Position numbers and translations under genes: made by a program
Shown: positions 9,764 through 17,879 of the stretch, piece after piece
Position numbering within the stretch: position 1 is the stretch's first letter
How the letters are laid out: each line of letters begins with the position of its first letter
NCBI RefSeq assembly: GCF_000508085.1
Contig: NZ_KI669560.1
Location: 278,219-342,218 of the forward strand
DNA length: 64,000 nt
From: Sediminibacterium sp. C3
GTDB lineage: Bacteria > Bacteroidota > Bacteroidia > Chitinophagales > Chitinophagaceae
Direction: 5' to 3'
The notes under the pieces: generated by a model
The model's database searches: none
What the model saw: only the letters and a program-made list of their open reading frames with translations
What the model was told of the DNA's origin: nothing

Positions 9764-9783
9764 ACGCTACTATCAGGTAGCGT
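9764..9783. other. 7-bp perfect hairpin between TIM-barrel gene and cytochrome c
   Basis: ACGCTAC and GTAGCGT are separated by six bases. No T-run follows on either strand, so it is not a standard terminator. It could stabilise mRNA ends or bind a protein. Confidence 0.3.
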
Positions 9784-9805
9784 ATCACCATTTAAACGAA
9801 CGATT

Positions 9806-10198
9806 ATGAAAAAGTACTTAGTGTTATTTGCCATTACCGGATTGGTAGCTGCAGCTTGTGGCGGTAGTGAAGAAAAGAAAGAAGAAAAAGCAGCTGAACC
9901 AGCAGCAGCGGCTCCTGTAGCAGACCTTAGCAGCAATCCGGACTATACAAAGGGATTGGAACTGGTTGGAAAATCAGATTGCTTAACCTGTCATAAAGTA
10001 AACGATAAATTAATCGGACCTTCTTATAAGGATGTAGCCAACAAATATGAAGCAACGGAAGAAAACATCAGCATGTTGGCTGGCAAAATCATTAAGGGTG
10101 GTAAAGGTGTTTGGGGAGAAGTTCCAATGACTCCGCATCCTCAAATCAGCGAAGAAGATGCCAAAGCCATGGTAAAATATGTTCTACTCCTTAAGTAA
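9806..10198 (+). CDS. lipoprotein c-type cytochrome
   Basis: A 130-residue monohaem cytochrome c. The signal peptide ends in VAAAC (Cys18), a lipobox, followed by an Ala/Glu/Lys-rich linker. The haem-binding CLTCH is at residues 59-63, and the likely axial Met is in GEVPMTPHP (Met108). It resembles cytochrome c552/c-551 electron carriers. In LacABC-type glucoside dehydrogenases a cytochrome c accepts electrons from the GMC subunit. This gene is the only cytochrome in the cluster and so is the natural candidate for that role, but the assignment is contextual. The DUF1080 gene follows after five bases. Confidence 0.92.
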   Translation: MKKYLVLFAITGLVAAACGGSEEKKEEKAAEPAAAAPVADLSSNPDYTKGLELVGKSDCLTCHKVNDKLIGPSYKDVANKYEATEENISMLAGKIIKGGKGVWGEVPMTPHPQISEEDAKAMVKYVLLLK

Positions 10199-10203
10199 GC
10201 CAC

Positions 10204-10968
10204 ATGAACCAACTACTATGGGTTACTGCAGTTGGAGCTGCTTTAATAACAGCTTCAGTGAACAGCAAAAATATAATGCCCTCAAAGGCTTCTGCAAATA
10301 ATACAGTAATTTCTGTTTCAGCCAGTTCCAATCCCGCGAAAGCGAAATGGATTAAACTGTTTGATGGCAAAACCACCAATGGCTGGAAAACCTATTCGAA
10401 AGACAGCATTGGAAGCGCATGGAAAGTAGAAGACGGAGTTTTGTTCTTAGACTCAAAAGCAAAGAAAGAACAAAAACTGGGCGGAGGTGATATTATTCAC
10501 GAAAAATCATTCGAGAATTTTCATCTTCGTTTGGAATGGAAGGTTTCTAAAAATGGCAACAGCGGTATTATTTTCTGGGCACAAAACGACCCGGCAAAAT
10601 ACAAAGCTGTCTGGCATACCGGACCTGAAATGCAAGTGCTGGACAATGGTGGGCATCCTGATGCAAAAATCAGAAAACACCGCGCCGGTGATCTGTACGA
10701 TTTAATTGAAGGACCAGACACTGCTGTAAAGCCAGTTGGTGAATGGAACAAAGCAGAAATTATTTCTAAAAACGGAACACTGGAATTAAAACTCAATGGC
10801 GTTACTACGGTAAAAACCACTTACTGAGACGAAGCGTGGTTTAACTTAATTGCCAACAGCAAATTCAAAACCATGTCTGGATTCGGCAGAACTTTTAGCG
10901 GACATATTGCCTTGCAGGACCATGGAGACGATGTATGGTTCCGCAATATTGAAATAAAGGAATTATAA
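10204..10968 (+). pseudogene. DUF1080 / 3-keto-disaccharide hydrolase family protein, interrupted by in-frame TGA
   Basis: From ATG 10204 the frame encodes a short signal-like segment and then a DUF1080 domain (FDGKTTNGWKTY, SGIIFWAQND, HRAGDLYD). Translation stops at TGA 10825-10827 after 207 residues. The same frame continues without another stop to TAA at 10966-10968 and encodes the expected family C-terminus, DEAWFNLIANSKF ... GHIALQDHGDDVWFRNIEIKEL (shown in part). The TGA falls where a Trp (TGG) would fit, so a single G-to-A change explains it. The restored protein would be 254 residues. The intact family binds and cleaves 3-keto-glycosides. tadA starts on the last base of the distal stop (TAATG). 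Confidence 0.85.
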
Positions 10969-11414
10969 TGCAAACCCTGAACCACGAGTACTTCATGCAA
11001 CAGGCATTGAAAGAAGCCCAGCTGGCTTTTGATGCGGATGAAGTACCCGTGGGTGCAGTGGTAGTGATGAACAATCAAATTATTGCAAGAGCCCACAACC
11101 AGGTAGAGCTTCTGAACGATTCAACTGCGCATGCAGAAATACTGGCTCTCACTTCCGCTTATAGTTCATTAGGCGCCAAATACTTACCCGACGCCACTCT
11201 TTATGTAACTGTAGAACCCTGCCTCATGTGCTGCGGCGCCATTTATTGGGGTAAATTAGGGCGCATCGTTTACGGAGCATCCGACGAAAAGAACGGTTAC
11301 AAACACCTCACCAAAGAACAGTGGCCCTTTCATCCCAAGACAGAATTGATCTCCGGCGTTTTAGAAGCCGACTGCTCATTTCTGATGCGTTCTTTTTTCA
11401 GGGCCAAGCGATAA
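10968..11414 (+). CDS. tadA: tRNA-specific adenosine deaminase / cytidine-deaminase family
   Basis: A 148-residue zinc deaminase that converts adenosine 34 of tRNA-Arg(ACG) to inosine. The zinc site is complete: H-A-E at residues 55-57 and P-C-L-M-C at 84-88. Length and N-terminal MQQALKEAQLA fit TadA. Its start overlaps the stop of the DUF1080 reading frame by one base, so translation may have been coupled to that gene. A general nucleoside deaminase is the main alternative. Confidence 0.92.
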   Translation: MQTLNHEYFMQQALKEAQLAFDADEVPVGAVVVMNNQIIARAHNQVELLNDSTAHAEILALTSAYSSLGAKYLPDATLYVTVEPCLMCCGAIYWGKLGRIVYGASDEKNGYKHLTKEQWPFHPKTELISGVLEADCSFLMRSFFRAKR

Positions 11415-11557
11415 TTGATACCCCCTTTCACAAACCGTTTAAAGATTCTGCGGAAGTTGCATCTTAACCTTACAGTTCATAATACTTGTGTGTAAGTGCC
11501 CCTAAAATTCGGACAGTTTAAAAATAGAGCTAAAAGATTAAATTTAAACTGCAAAAC

Positions 11558-11848
11558 ATGAAAAAGACACGATTCACTGAGACCCAGATTGTTTCTATTT
11601 TGAAGCAACAGGAAGGTGGTAGAACCACAAAAGAGCTTGCCCGTGAACACGGAGTTTCTGAAGCCACTATTTACAATTGGAAGAGTAAATATGGTGGTAT
11701 GGAAGCCTCGGATGTTAAGAAACTAAAAGACCTAGAAGAAGAAAATTCTAGGCTTAAGAAGATGTATGCTGATGTAGCAATGGACAATCAGATACTAAAG
11801 GATTTGTTCTCAAAAAAAGGCTGGGCCCTGCCACAAAAAAGCAGCTAA
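11558..11848 (+). CDS. IS3-family transposase OrfA (IS-A)
   Basis: A 96-residue helix-turn-helix protein that recognises the element ends. TTKELAREHGVSEATIYNWK is the HTH and YGGMEASDVKKLKDLEEEN starts the leucine-zipper-like coiled coil. The IS407 subgroup shares the MKKTRFTETQIV start. Its last codons run through CAAAAAAGC, where a -1 shift would enter the OrfB frame, as in other IS3 elements. Confidence 0.92.
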   Translation: MKKTRFTETQIVSILKQQEGGRTTKELAREHGVSEATIYNWKSKYGGMEASDVKKLKDLEEENSRLKKMYADVAMDNQILKDLFSKKGWALPQKSS

Positions 11849-11859
11849 CACAAGAGCTG

Positions 11860-12666
11860 GTGAATGAATACGGTGTACCGGTGAGCAGGGCTTGCAAGTT
11901 GATATCAATTCCACGTTCTCAGTTTTATTATGAAACTAAGAAAGACGATAAATCTGTGATTGAAGCATTGCAGGATCTAGCTTTTAAGCATCCAACGTAT
12001 GGATTTAGAAAGCTCTTTGCATATTTAAGGAGATCTGGTAAAACATGGAACCATAAACGCGTGTATAGGGTTTATAAGCTATTAAAGCTGAATAAAAAAA
12101 GACGTGGTAAGCGGAGACTTCCAACAAGAGTGAAGCAACCATTAGCAGAGCAAAACACTATCAACCAAAGCTGGAGTATGGATTTTATGAGCGACAGCAT
12201 GGTTGGGAATAGAAAGTTTAGAACCCTGAACATCATGGATGATTGTACTAGAGAAGTATTGGCCATTGAGATTGACACATCACTGTCCTCAAAAAGGGTC
12301 ATTAGAACACTTGATAGAATCATTGAACAGCGTGGTAAACCAGTTGCCATTAGAACAGATAATGGGCCAGAATTTACCTCAAAAGACCTTGAGCTATGGA
12401 GTATTGACAACGGAATAAAGCTTCAATTTATACAACCAGGAAAACCAATGCAAAATGGTTTTATTGAGCGGTTTAATCGATTGTATCGTGAAGCAATATT
12501 GGATGCATACTTGTTCTTTGATTTAAATGAAGTAAGGTTATTGACAGAAGAATGGATAGAGGAATACAATAACCATAGACCTCATGAATCTTTGAACAAC
12601 CTAACACCAACAGAATGGAAACTAAACCTTATTAAAAATGATTATTCTCTAATTAAAACTGTTTGA
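11860..12666 (+). CDS. IS3-family transposase OrfB, DDE integrase core (IS-A)
   Basis: A 268-residue catalytic part (rve core). DDE residues are in SMDFMSD, IRTDNGPEF and MQNGFIERFNR. The frame is open upstream through ACA AAA AAG CAG, in the -1 frame of orfA, so a fused OrfAB could be made by ribosomal frameshifting. If translated alone, the start would be the GTG at 11860. Apparently intact. Confidence 0.93.
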   Translation: MNEYGVPVSRACKLISIPRSQFYYETKKDDKSVIEALQDLAFKHPTYGFRKLFAYLRRSGKTWNHKRVYRVYKLLKLNKKRRGKRRLPTRVKQPLAEQNTINQSWSMDFMSDSMVGNRKFRTLNIMDDCTREVLAIEIDTSLSSKRVIRTLDRIIEQRGKPVAIRTDNGPEFTSKDLELWSIDNGIKLQFIQPGKPMQNGFIERFNRLYREAILDAYLFFDLNEVRLLTEEWIEEYNNHRPHESLNNLTPTEWKLNLIKNDYSLIKTV

Positions 12667-12683
12667 TATTTGGGGTACTTACA

Positions 12684-12758
12684 CCAAAAAACAAAAGAAA
12701 AACCGAAATTGTCTCAAATTCTTAACCCTTTTTGTCCAAAAATTAAGGGGTCGATACA
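12684..12758 (+). mobile_element. orphan end of a second IS3-family element
   Basis: Reading back from 12758, the sequence TGTATCGACCCCTTAATTTT and the next ~55 bases nearly match the end of the element at 59452. The plus strand still encodes the last transposase residues (KTEIVSNS, stop), comparable to the OrfB C-terminus there. The rest of that element is gone and IS-A begins exactly where it breaks off. It ends three bases from the epimerase stop codon. Confidence 0.8.
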
Positions 12759-12761
12759 CTA

Positions 12762-13775
12762 TTACACATAGAAAGATTTGTACCATGAAACAAAGTGTTC
12801 TAATCCATCGTTCACAGAAACAGTTTGACAATAATTAAAAGCATTATTGAATTTTTCCATTGAAGCATAGGTTGAAGTTACATCACCTTTTTGTTTTCCT
12901 TCAAAAACCACAATTGCTTTTTTACCAATTTTATTTTCCAAAATATTGAGGAATTCATTTAAAATTATAGGGTTACTGCCGCCTATATTGTATACATGTT
13001 TAATGTCTTTATTAAAATTATAGAGATCTAAGCATAGTCTAATTGAATTTAACCCGGCTATAACATCTGAAATGTATGTAAAATCACGTCGCATTTCCCC
13101 ATTATTAAATATTTTAATTGGGTTGCCATTAATAATATCTTTAGTGAATGAAAAATAAGCCATATCAGGACGACCATATGGTCCATACACTGTAAAGAAT
13201 CTCAATCCAATAGATTTAATTCCAAAAGTTTGCTGATAAGAATATGCGATTATCTCATTAGATATTTTAGTTGCTGCATATAAAGAAACAGGTTTATCAA
13301 CATTTAAGTTTTCAACAAATGGCGTTTCCAAACTATCACCATAGACACTAGAACTACTTGCATAAACTAAAATTGCTTGTGGAGAATATAGTCTTATACT
13401 ATCAATAACATTGAAAAAACCATTTATATTTGAACTTATATAAGCTGCTGGATTTATTAAACTATATCTAACACCTGCCTGTGCAGCTAAATGGTATATA
13501 CAATAAACATTTGAGTCTAGTATCTTTGATAAATTATTAGTAATATCACATCTCCAAAATGAAAGTTTGTAAATTTTAGAAGAATATTCTTTATCAAAAT
13601 AATATTTTTCTGAAATTATTCCTAAATCCTTTAACCTTGCATATTTTAAGTTTACATCATAATAATCATTTAAAGAATCAACACCTACTATTTCAAAATT
13701 AGTATTTGTTAATAGAAACTTTGCTAAATGGTATCCAATAAAACCTCCTATTCCTGTAATTATAATTTTATTCAT
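12762..13775 (-). CDS. NAD-dependent nucleotide-sugar epimerase (UDP-glucuronate 4-epimerase-like)
   Basis: A 337-residue extended SDR when started at the ATG at 13775, just before the Rossmann motif GIGGFIG (residues 8-14). An open frame continues to 13898 but would add 41 residues before the nucleotide fold, so it is rejected. YAATK (Tyr166, Lys170) and the serines of SSSSVYG form the active site. NDYYDVNLKYARL is characteristic of UDP-glucuronate epimerases. Product: probably UDP-galacturonate or a similar precursor for surface glycan. It is AT-rich compared with core genes. The 24 bases including its start codon recur at 17968. Confidence 0.9.
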   Translation of the reverse strand: MNKIIITGIGGFIGYHLAKFLLTNTNFEIVGVDSLNDYYDVNLKYARLKDLGIISEKYYFDKEYSSKIYKLSFWRCDITNNLSKILDSNVYCIYHLAAQAGVRYSLINPAAYISSNINGFFNVIDSIRLYSPQAILVYASSSSVYGDSLETPFVENLNVDKPVSLYAATKISNEIIAYSYQQTFGIKSIGLRFFTVYGPYGRPDMAYFSFTKDIINGNPIKIFNNGEMRRDFTYISDVIAGLNSIRLCLDLYNFNKDIKHVYNIGGSNPIILNEFLNILENKIGKKAIVVFEGKQKGDVTSTYASMEKFNNAFNYCQTVSVNDGLEHFVSWYKSFYV

Positions 13776-13796
13776 CTCTAAGTTCAAGTTATAAGT
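13773..13796 (-). repeat. duplicated start-codon leader, copy 1
   Basis: On the minus strand ACTTATAACTTGAACTTAGAG lies directly before the epimerase ATG. The same leader with two differences precedes an ATG at 17970. Together with the ATG this is 22 of 24 identical bases. Confidence 0.55.
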
Positions 13797-14188
13797 GCTT
13801 TTTTCTTGTAGCAATTGATTTTGGTTTGGTAATAAAATTCTTACTAATCTATGGTTTGATAATTTTTCAATACGTTTCACTTGATAATTTGTTACCAAAC
13901 TAAGGTCAATCTTCTTAGGGAAAAACCTTCTGTTCTGCCCTATTTTGTTTCAACTCTATATTTCACCTCGAAAATAAGAACAGAGTGTTAAATAAAAATT
14001 TCCTAATCTAACTTTTACAAATAAAAAAGCAAACACTTAGCAAATTAGTACCATCTTTAAAAGGCTACATAAAAAGTCTTATTTGAAATGCCAGCTGAAT
14101 GAGCTATGCCTTTTATAGTAACACTTACCTTTCCAAAAGCTTTGAAAAATTTTGCAGTTCAATATAAAATTTTATTTTCACAATCTAT
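13797..14188. other. AT-rich intergenic region, no gene found
   Basis: About 390 bases between the epimerase start and the PMT-like stop. Short reading frames occur on both strands but none has recognisable features. The region should hold the epimerase promoter; no clear TAnnTTTG box was identified. No hairpin terminator was found after the PMT-like gene. Confidence 0.5.
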
Positions 14189-15781
14189 TCATTTAGTTTT
14201 CCCAGCATCAAGTTTTTTCAATACAACTGTTGTTGGCAATTCAAATAAATCATGGTGTTTAGCTATAACCTCTAAGCTTAACAACTGTAATGAATCTAAA
14301 TATTCTTCACGTGTAATAATAATTGCTTCTTGTTTTTGCTCTAATGCATTGTTAAGATCAGCAATGCTTTGATAAGTAATGATGTTTGAATTTTTAAGGT
14401 TAAAATTATATCCTGGATTATATTGCCTATATGCTATAACAGGGCAATCTTTTTTAAATAGTTTTAAAGTTTTATATACCGGATTTTGTTGATAAAGAAC
14501 AGGATAAACAATAAGCAAGCCTATAATGTTAAAAACCAAATAAGTTATGCTTAAGGCAAGTATATTAGTACCCCATTTCCATTGCTTTTGCCTGAAAAGA
14601 AATAGGAATAGTATCAATGGGGCTATCAATAATAGTAAAGCAACCCATTTATTATTTGCAGCTTCAATTTCATTATTTATGGCGAAATAACCTGCAACAG
14701 GAATGAGGATTAAAAAAACAAGTAAAACAAAAAAGGGGTATTTTTTTGAGCAAAATTCGATACTAACTAATTCATTAATAAAACTGCCAAGCAATATTGA
14801 AATAAATGGATAACTGATCATTGGATAGTTGGGAAGCTTGGTGCCAGCAAAACAAAAGAAAGCAATTGGCACAAGAGCTGACAGCAATGCATATTTCTCC
14901 AAATTTAATTTAAATAGCTTTTTCCTTTCTCTAATTAGTTCTGCAATAAATGCTGTATATGGCAACAATCCTATTAATACAAATAAAACGGGAAGAATAA
15001 ATAATCCACCATGGCCTTCTTTAGGAGAAGCAAATCTTTCAATATTGTGTTCAAACAAAAAACTTGTTATCCATTTTCCATTAGTTGCCTTATAGACCAA
15101 AATATACCATGGCAACACAATTGTCATTACTAAAGCAAATGCTGAAATTAAATGCCATGAAAAAAAGTAACTCCACTTTTTTTGCCATATAACCCAAATG
15201 AAAATCAAAATTGCAGGCAGGGCTAAAGCGATAGGGCCTTTGGCCAATGTAGCCATCCCTAATGCAAAAGCCCCAAGATATAGCTGGGATGTTTTTTTTT
15301 CATCAAGCCATGCAAAAAAGCTAAAAAATCCGAGTGTAATAAAAAATATTAAATATGGATCAGGAACGGATAAACGAAACTCAAATAAAAAATGTGTACT
15401 TGTTACCAACACTAATACTGAAAAGAATGCAATTTTCTTGTTAATGTACTTTTTTGTATAAAAATATGTAACACAAATTGTACCGAGGCCAGCAATAGCA
15501 GAAAAAAAGCGGGCAGCAAAAGCATTTATACCAAATATTTTGTAGGAAAGCATCATAAAAAAATAATGCAATGGGGGCTTATCAGTCCTCAATTCACTAT
15601 TAAATGTTGGTACAATCCAATTAGATTTTTCCAGCATTTCAGCAGCACATTGAGCGTTTTTTGCTTCGTCTAAAATATACAAGGGAGTGCTTCCCAATTT
15701 CATAAACAGCAAAGAGGCTGTTGCTACTAATAACCACCAAAACTGCTTTTGATTATATTTATTGTGCATTGATAAAACCAT
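14189..15781 (-). CDS. PMT/ArnT-like glycosyltransferase, family 39 type membrane protein
   Basis: A 530-residue protein with about a dozen hydrophobic segments. The N-terminal periplasmic loop carries LDEAKNAQCAAEML and LRTDKPPLHYF, matching the acidic active-site loop and the following conserved segment of ArnT/PMT enzymes. These transfer a sugar from undecaprenyl phosphate to lipid A or another acceptor on the periplasmic face. It follows the flippase-like gene by 8 bases and lies in an operon with a polyprenyl-phosphate glycosyltransferase, so the three probably form one sugar-transfer route. Starts at 15781 or at the second ATG, 15769. Confidence 0.88.
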   Translation of the reverse strand: MVLSMHNKYNQKQFWWLLVATASLLFMKLGSTPLYILDEAKNAQCAAEMLEKSNWIVPTFNSELRTDKPPLHYFFMMLSYKIFGINAFAARFFSAIAGLGTICVTYFYTKKYINKKIAFFSVLVLVTSTHFLFEFRLSVPDPYLIFFITLGFFSFFAWLDEKKTSQLYLGAFALGMATLAKGPIALALPAILIFIWVIWQKKWSYFFSWHLISAFALVMTIVLPWYILVYKATNGKWITSFLFEHNIERFASPKEGHGGLFILPVLFVLIGLLPYTAFIAELIRERKKLFKLNLEKYALLSALVPIAFFCFAGTKLPNYPMISYPFISILLGSFINELVSIEFCSKKYPFFVLLVFLILIPVAGYFAINNEIEAANNKWVALLLLIAPLILFLFLFRQKQWKWGTNILALSITYLVFNIIGLLIVYPVLYQQNPVYKTLKLFKKDCPVIAYRQYNPGYNFNLKNSNIITYQSIADLNNALEQKQEAIIITREEYLDSLQLLSLEVIAKHHDLFELPTTVVLKKLDAGKTK

Positions 15782-15789
15782 ACATTTTA

Positions 15790-16661
15790 TTAATTTTTGA
15801 TTGAGAAAGGATTTTTAAATACCCACAGAATACCTACAAAAGAAACCAAAACTGTAGTTCCATAAAACAGTAAACTTATGGAAATGCCTTGATGTTCATT
15901 TAAAGAAAAATTTGTGCATCCCCATAAATAAACCATTTCTCTTATTCCCAATCCTCCAATAGATATAGGTAATATGGCTGCTATTGAAGAGAGTAGGAAT
16001 AATAAGATATATTCAGAAAAATTCTGCTCTATTGCCATAGCTTTTAAAATAAAAATTACACATATTGTTTGAAAAAGTTGGACAATAAAACCCAAAAGCA
16101 CAGTCTGAACAAAACATTGCAATATAGAATGCGGCTTGAGTACCTTCATCATTACCCAATAGTAAAATGCCATTAATAAAATTGTTGAAAGAAAAAAAAG
16201 TAAAAAGTAATTACCTGAACCATCAATTAAATATGTTGTAAAAGAAGCTAATCCAAATAAAGCTAATACACCACTGATTCTGTCAAATAAAACTGCAGAT
16301 ATAAGGGTTTTTATACTAACTTTAGTTTGCCTGTTTAATATCATCACTTTATAGGCATCACCTCCTATACTTCCAGGTAAAAACAAATTGTAAAACATAC
16401 CCAACCAGTATAGTTTTAAATTAAGTAATTGTGAAAGAGATATATTGATATTTTTAAAATATATGTTTAATCTGAACGATGATATTATTTTTGAAATAAT
16501 AAAGCTTATGAGTCCTAATAATAAAAAGCATTTCTTACTTGACTGAATTAGATTCCATGTTTCGATCCAATTTACTTTTTTGTAATGTAAATGAAGCAAA
16601 CAATAGTTACAAGAAGTTTAAGTATCAATTTAAGAACATTAATGATTTTGAATCTTTCCAT
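15790..16661 (-). CDS. flippase-like (LPG_synthase_TM family) protein requiring a -1 frameshift
   Basis: The 0 frame opens with ATG at 16661 inside the end of the glycosyltransferase gene and encodes 29 residues, MERFKIINVLKLILKLL then VTIVCFIYITKK, stopping at TAA 16574-16572. Directly before the stop lies A-AAA-AAG (16581-16575). A -1 shift there joins the frame that continues VNWIETWNL... to 15790, giving a 290-residue polytopic protein of the lysylphosphatidylglycerol-synthase TM/flippase-like family (GSIGGDAYKV and a GGLGIRE motif near the C-terminus). Without the shift, the main frame has no ATG, only a TTG at 16599, and would lack the first membrane helix. Either programmed frameshifting, a natural deletion or a base-call error in the A run. 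Confidence 0.75.
16575..16581 (-). promoter_or_regulatory. candidate -1 ribosomal frameshift site A-AAA-AAG
   Basis: Read on the minus strand the 0 frame is ATT ACA AAA AAG TAA, so the heptamer A-AAA-AAG is in the phase used by dnaX and IS elements. The stop codon directly after it would pause ribosomes. The -1 frame continues GTA AAT TGG into the flippase body. No upstream Shine-Dalgarno-like stimulator was found. Confidence 0.45.
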
Positions 16662-17589
16662 AGATTTTTTTTATTGCATACTTTTTCTTGTTAATAGTTA
16701 AGTTATATGTTCCCATACCAATTTCAGCTAAAATACCAATGCTTATCAGTTGAATCCCACCTAATAAAAAAATTACTCCAACAATTAATAATGGTTTACC
16801 CCAAATAGCATTGCCAGCTAATTTTAGTGATAATAGATATAAATTAATAATAACTCCTAAAAACAAACCTATAACACCCATGGTTCCGAATAGATGCATT
16901 GACTTTTGGCTGTATTTTTTAAAAAAAAGAAGAAAAATTAAATCGCTCAGCACTTTAAATGTTCTGTTTATGCCATATTTTGATTTGCCAAATTTTCTAG
17001 AATGATGCAATACATCCATTTGAGTTATAGAAGCACCACCAAATGAGGCTAATAAAGGAATAAACCTGTGCAGTTCTCCTCTCAAATCAAGATCTTGTGC
17101 CACTTCTCTTTTCATTACTTTTAATGTACATCCATAATCTTTAATATTTATATTGGTTGTAATCCTGATTACAAAATTTGCAATTTTACTAGGTATCTTT
17201 CTAAGAAATGTACCATCTTGCCTATTTTTTCTGTTGCCTGCAACCATATCCCAGTTTTCACTTTTTAATTTTCCTAGCATCTCTGGAATGTTAATGGGGT
17301 CATTTTGCAAGTCTCCATCTAAAAAAGCAATATATTCACCTGAGGAGTATTCTATACCTGCAACCATTGCTGTACTTTGCCCGTAATTTCTTTTAAATTG
17401 AATTAAACTAATCCTTTCGTCTTGAATCAAAAAATTTTGGATTTTTTTACATGTATCATCAGTACTGGAATCATCAACGAAGATTATTTCATAATCAATC
17501 AGAGAAAGGCTTTTATATATTTCCTTAATAAGAGGATCAATGTTTTCAGCTTCATCATAAACAGGTATAATTACAGAAAGTTCTAGCAT
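16639..17589 (-). CDS. polyprenyl-phosphate glycosyltransferase, GT2 family (ArnC/DPM1-like)
   Basis: A 316-residue enzyme. The GT-A domain begins SVIIPVYDEAENID, with Asp39-Asp40 in FVDDSSTDD and the D-x-D of FLDGDLQNDP (Asp91, Asp93). Two hydrophobic segments near residues 225-290 anchor it in the membrane, as in ArnC and GtrB. It would load a sugar from a nucleotide donor onto undecaprenyl phosphate on the cytoplasmic face, supplying the flippase and PMT-like genes downstream. Its stop codon overlaps the ATG of the frameshifted flippase by 23 bases. Codon use and base composition are AT-rich, like the rest of the island. Confidence 0.92.
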   Translation of the reverse strand: MLELSVIIPVYDEAENIDPLIKEIYKSLSLIDYEIIFVDDSSTDDTCKKIQNFLIQDERISLIQFKRNYGQSTAMVAGIEYSSGEYIAFLDGDLQNDPINIPEMLGKLKSENWDMVAGNRKNRQDGTFLRKIPSKIANFVIRITTNINIKDYGCTLKVMKREVAQDLDLRGELHRFIPLLASFGGASITQMDVLHHSRKFGKSKYGINRTFKVLSDLIFLLFFKKYSQKSMHLFGTMGVIGLFLGVIINLYLLSLKLAGNAIWGKPLLIVGVIFLLGGIQLISIGILAEIGMGTYNLTINKKKYAIKKIYGKIQNH

Positions 17590-17726
17590 AGATTATTATT
17601 TAATTTTTTTTATGAATTTTTCATGTCTGCTTAGTTCAACAGATAAGTGCAATTTTTAAACAAAAGGTAAAAAAGCTTTTGAGGGCTTTTTGCCTTTTGA
17701 CCAAGTAGTGCGACTTTTTGGTTACT

Positions 17727-17879
17727 ATGACAAAAAATTACACTCAACTTAGTTTGGTACAAAGATATCAGATTGAGGCCTTTGTTGAGGATGGAATGAA
17801 ACAAAAAAAGATAGCGGATTATTTGGGCGTCAATCCTTCTACTATTAGTAGAGAACTGAGACGAAATGTCACGTCCTAA
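17727..17879 (+). pseudogene. N-terminal fragment of an IS30-family transposase
   Basis: ATG 17727 opens a 50-codon frame with YTQLSLVQRYQIEAF, EDGMKQKKIADYLG and NPSTISRELRRN, the helix-turn-helix of IS30-type transposases. It stops after N-V-T-S where the sequence changes to what looks like the end of a different IS. The catalytic domain is absent. A hairpin formed by AAGGTAAAAAAGC and GCTTTTTGCCTT lies just upstream at about 17664-17698. Confidence 0.8.

Larger units (their letters stand above)
11491..12683 (+). mobile_element. IS3-family insertion sequence, IS407-like (IS-A)
   Basis: A complete element of 1193 bases. The left end TGTAAGTGCCCCTAAAATT and the right end (reverse complement TGTAAGTACCCCAAATATC) are imperfect inverted repeats of about 28 bases, both ending in ACAGTTT. 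It encodes orfA and orfB in overlapping frames. No matching direct repeat flanks the ends, and the right end abuts a piece of another IS, so the surroundings have rearranged since insertion. Confidence 0.9.

Noticed and set aside
9764..9783. Terminator before cytochrome c
   Set aside because: The stem is perfect but no T run follows on either strand.
10825..10827. TGA recoded as Trp or selenocysteine
   Set aside because: Other genes here end in TGA, no recoding hairpin is evident, and the family has Trp at this place, so a nonsense mutation is simpler.
11487..12687. Target site duplications of IS-A, and likewise of IS-B and IS-C
   Set aside because: Flanking triplets and quadruplets were compared and do not match for any of the three elements.
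13776..13898. 41-residue extension of the epimerase
   Set aside because: The Rossmann motif follows directly after the ATG at 13775, as expected for the family.
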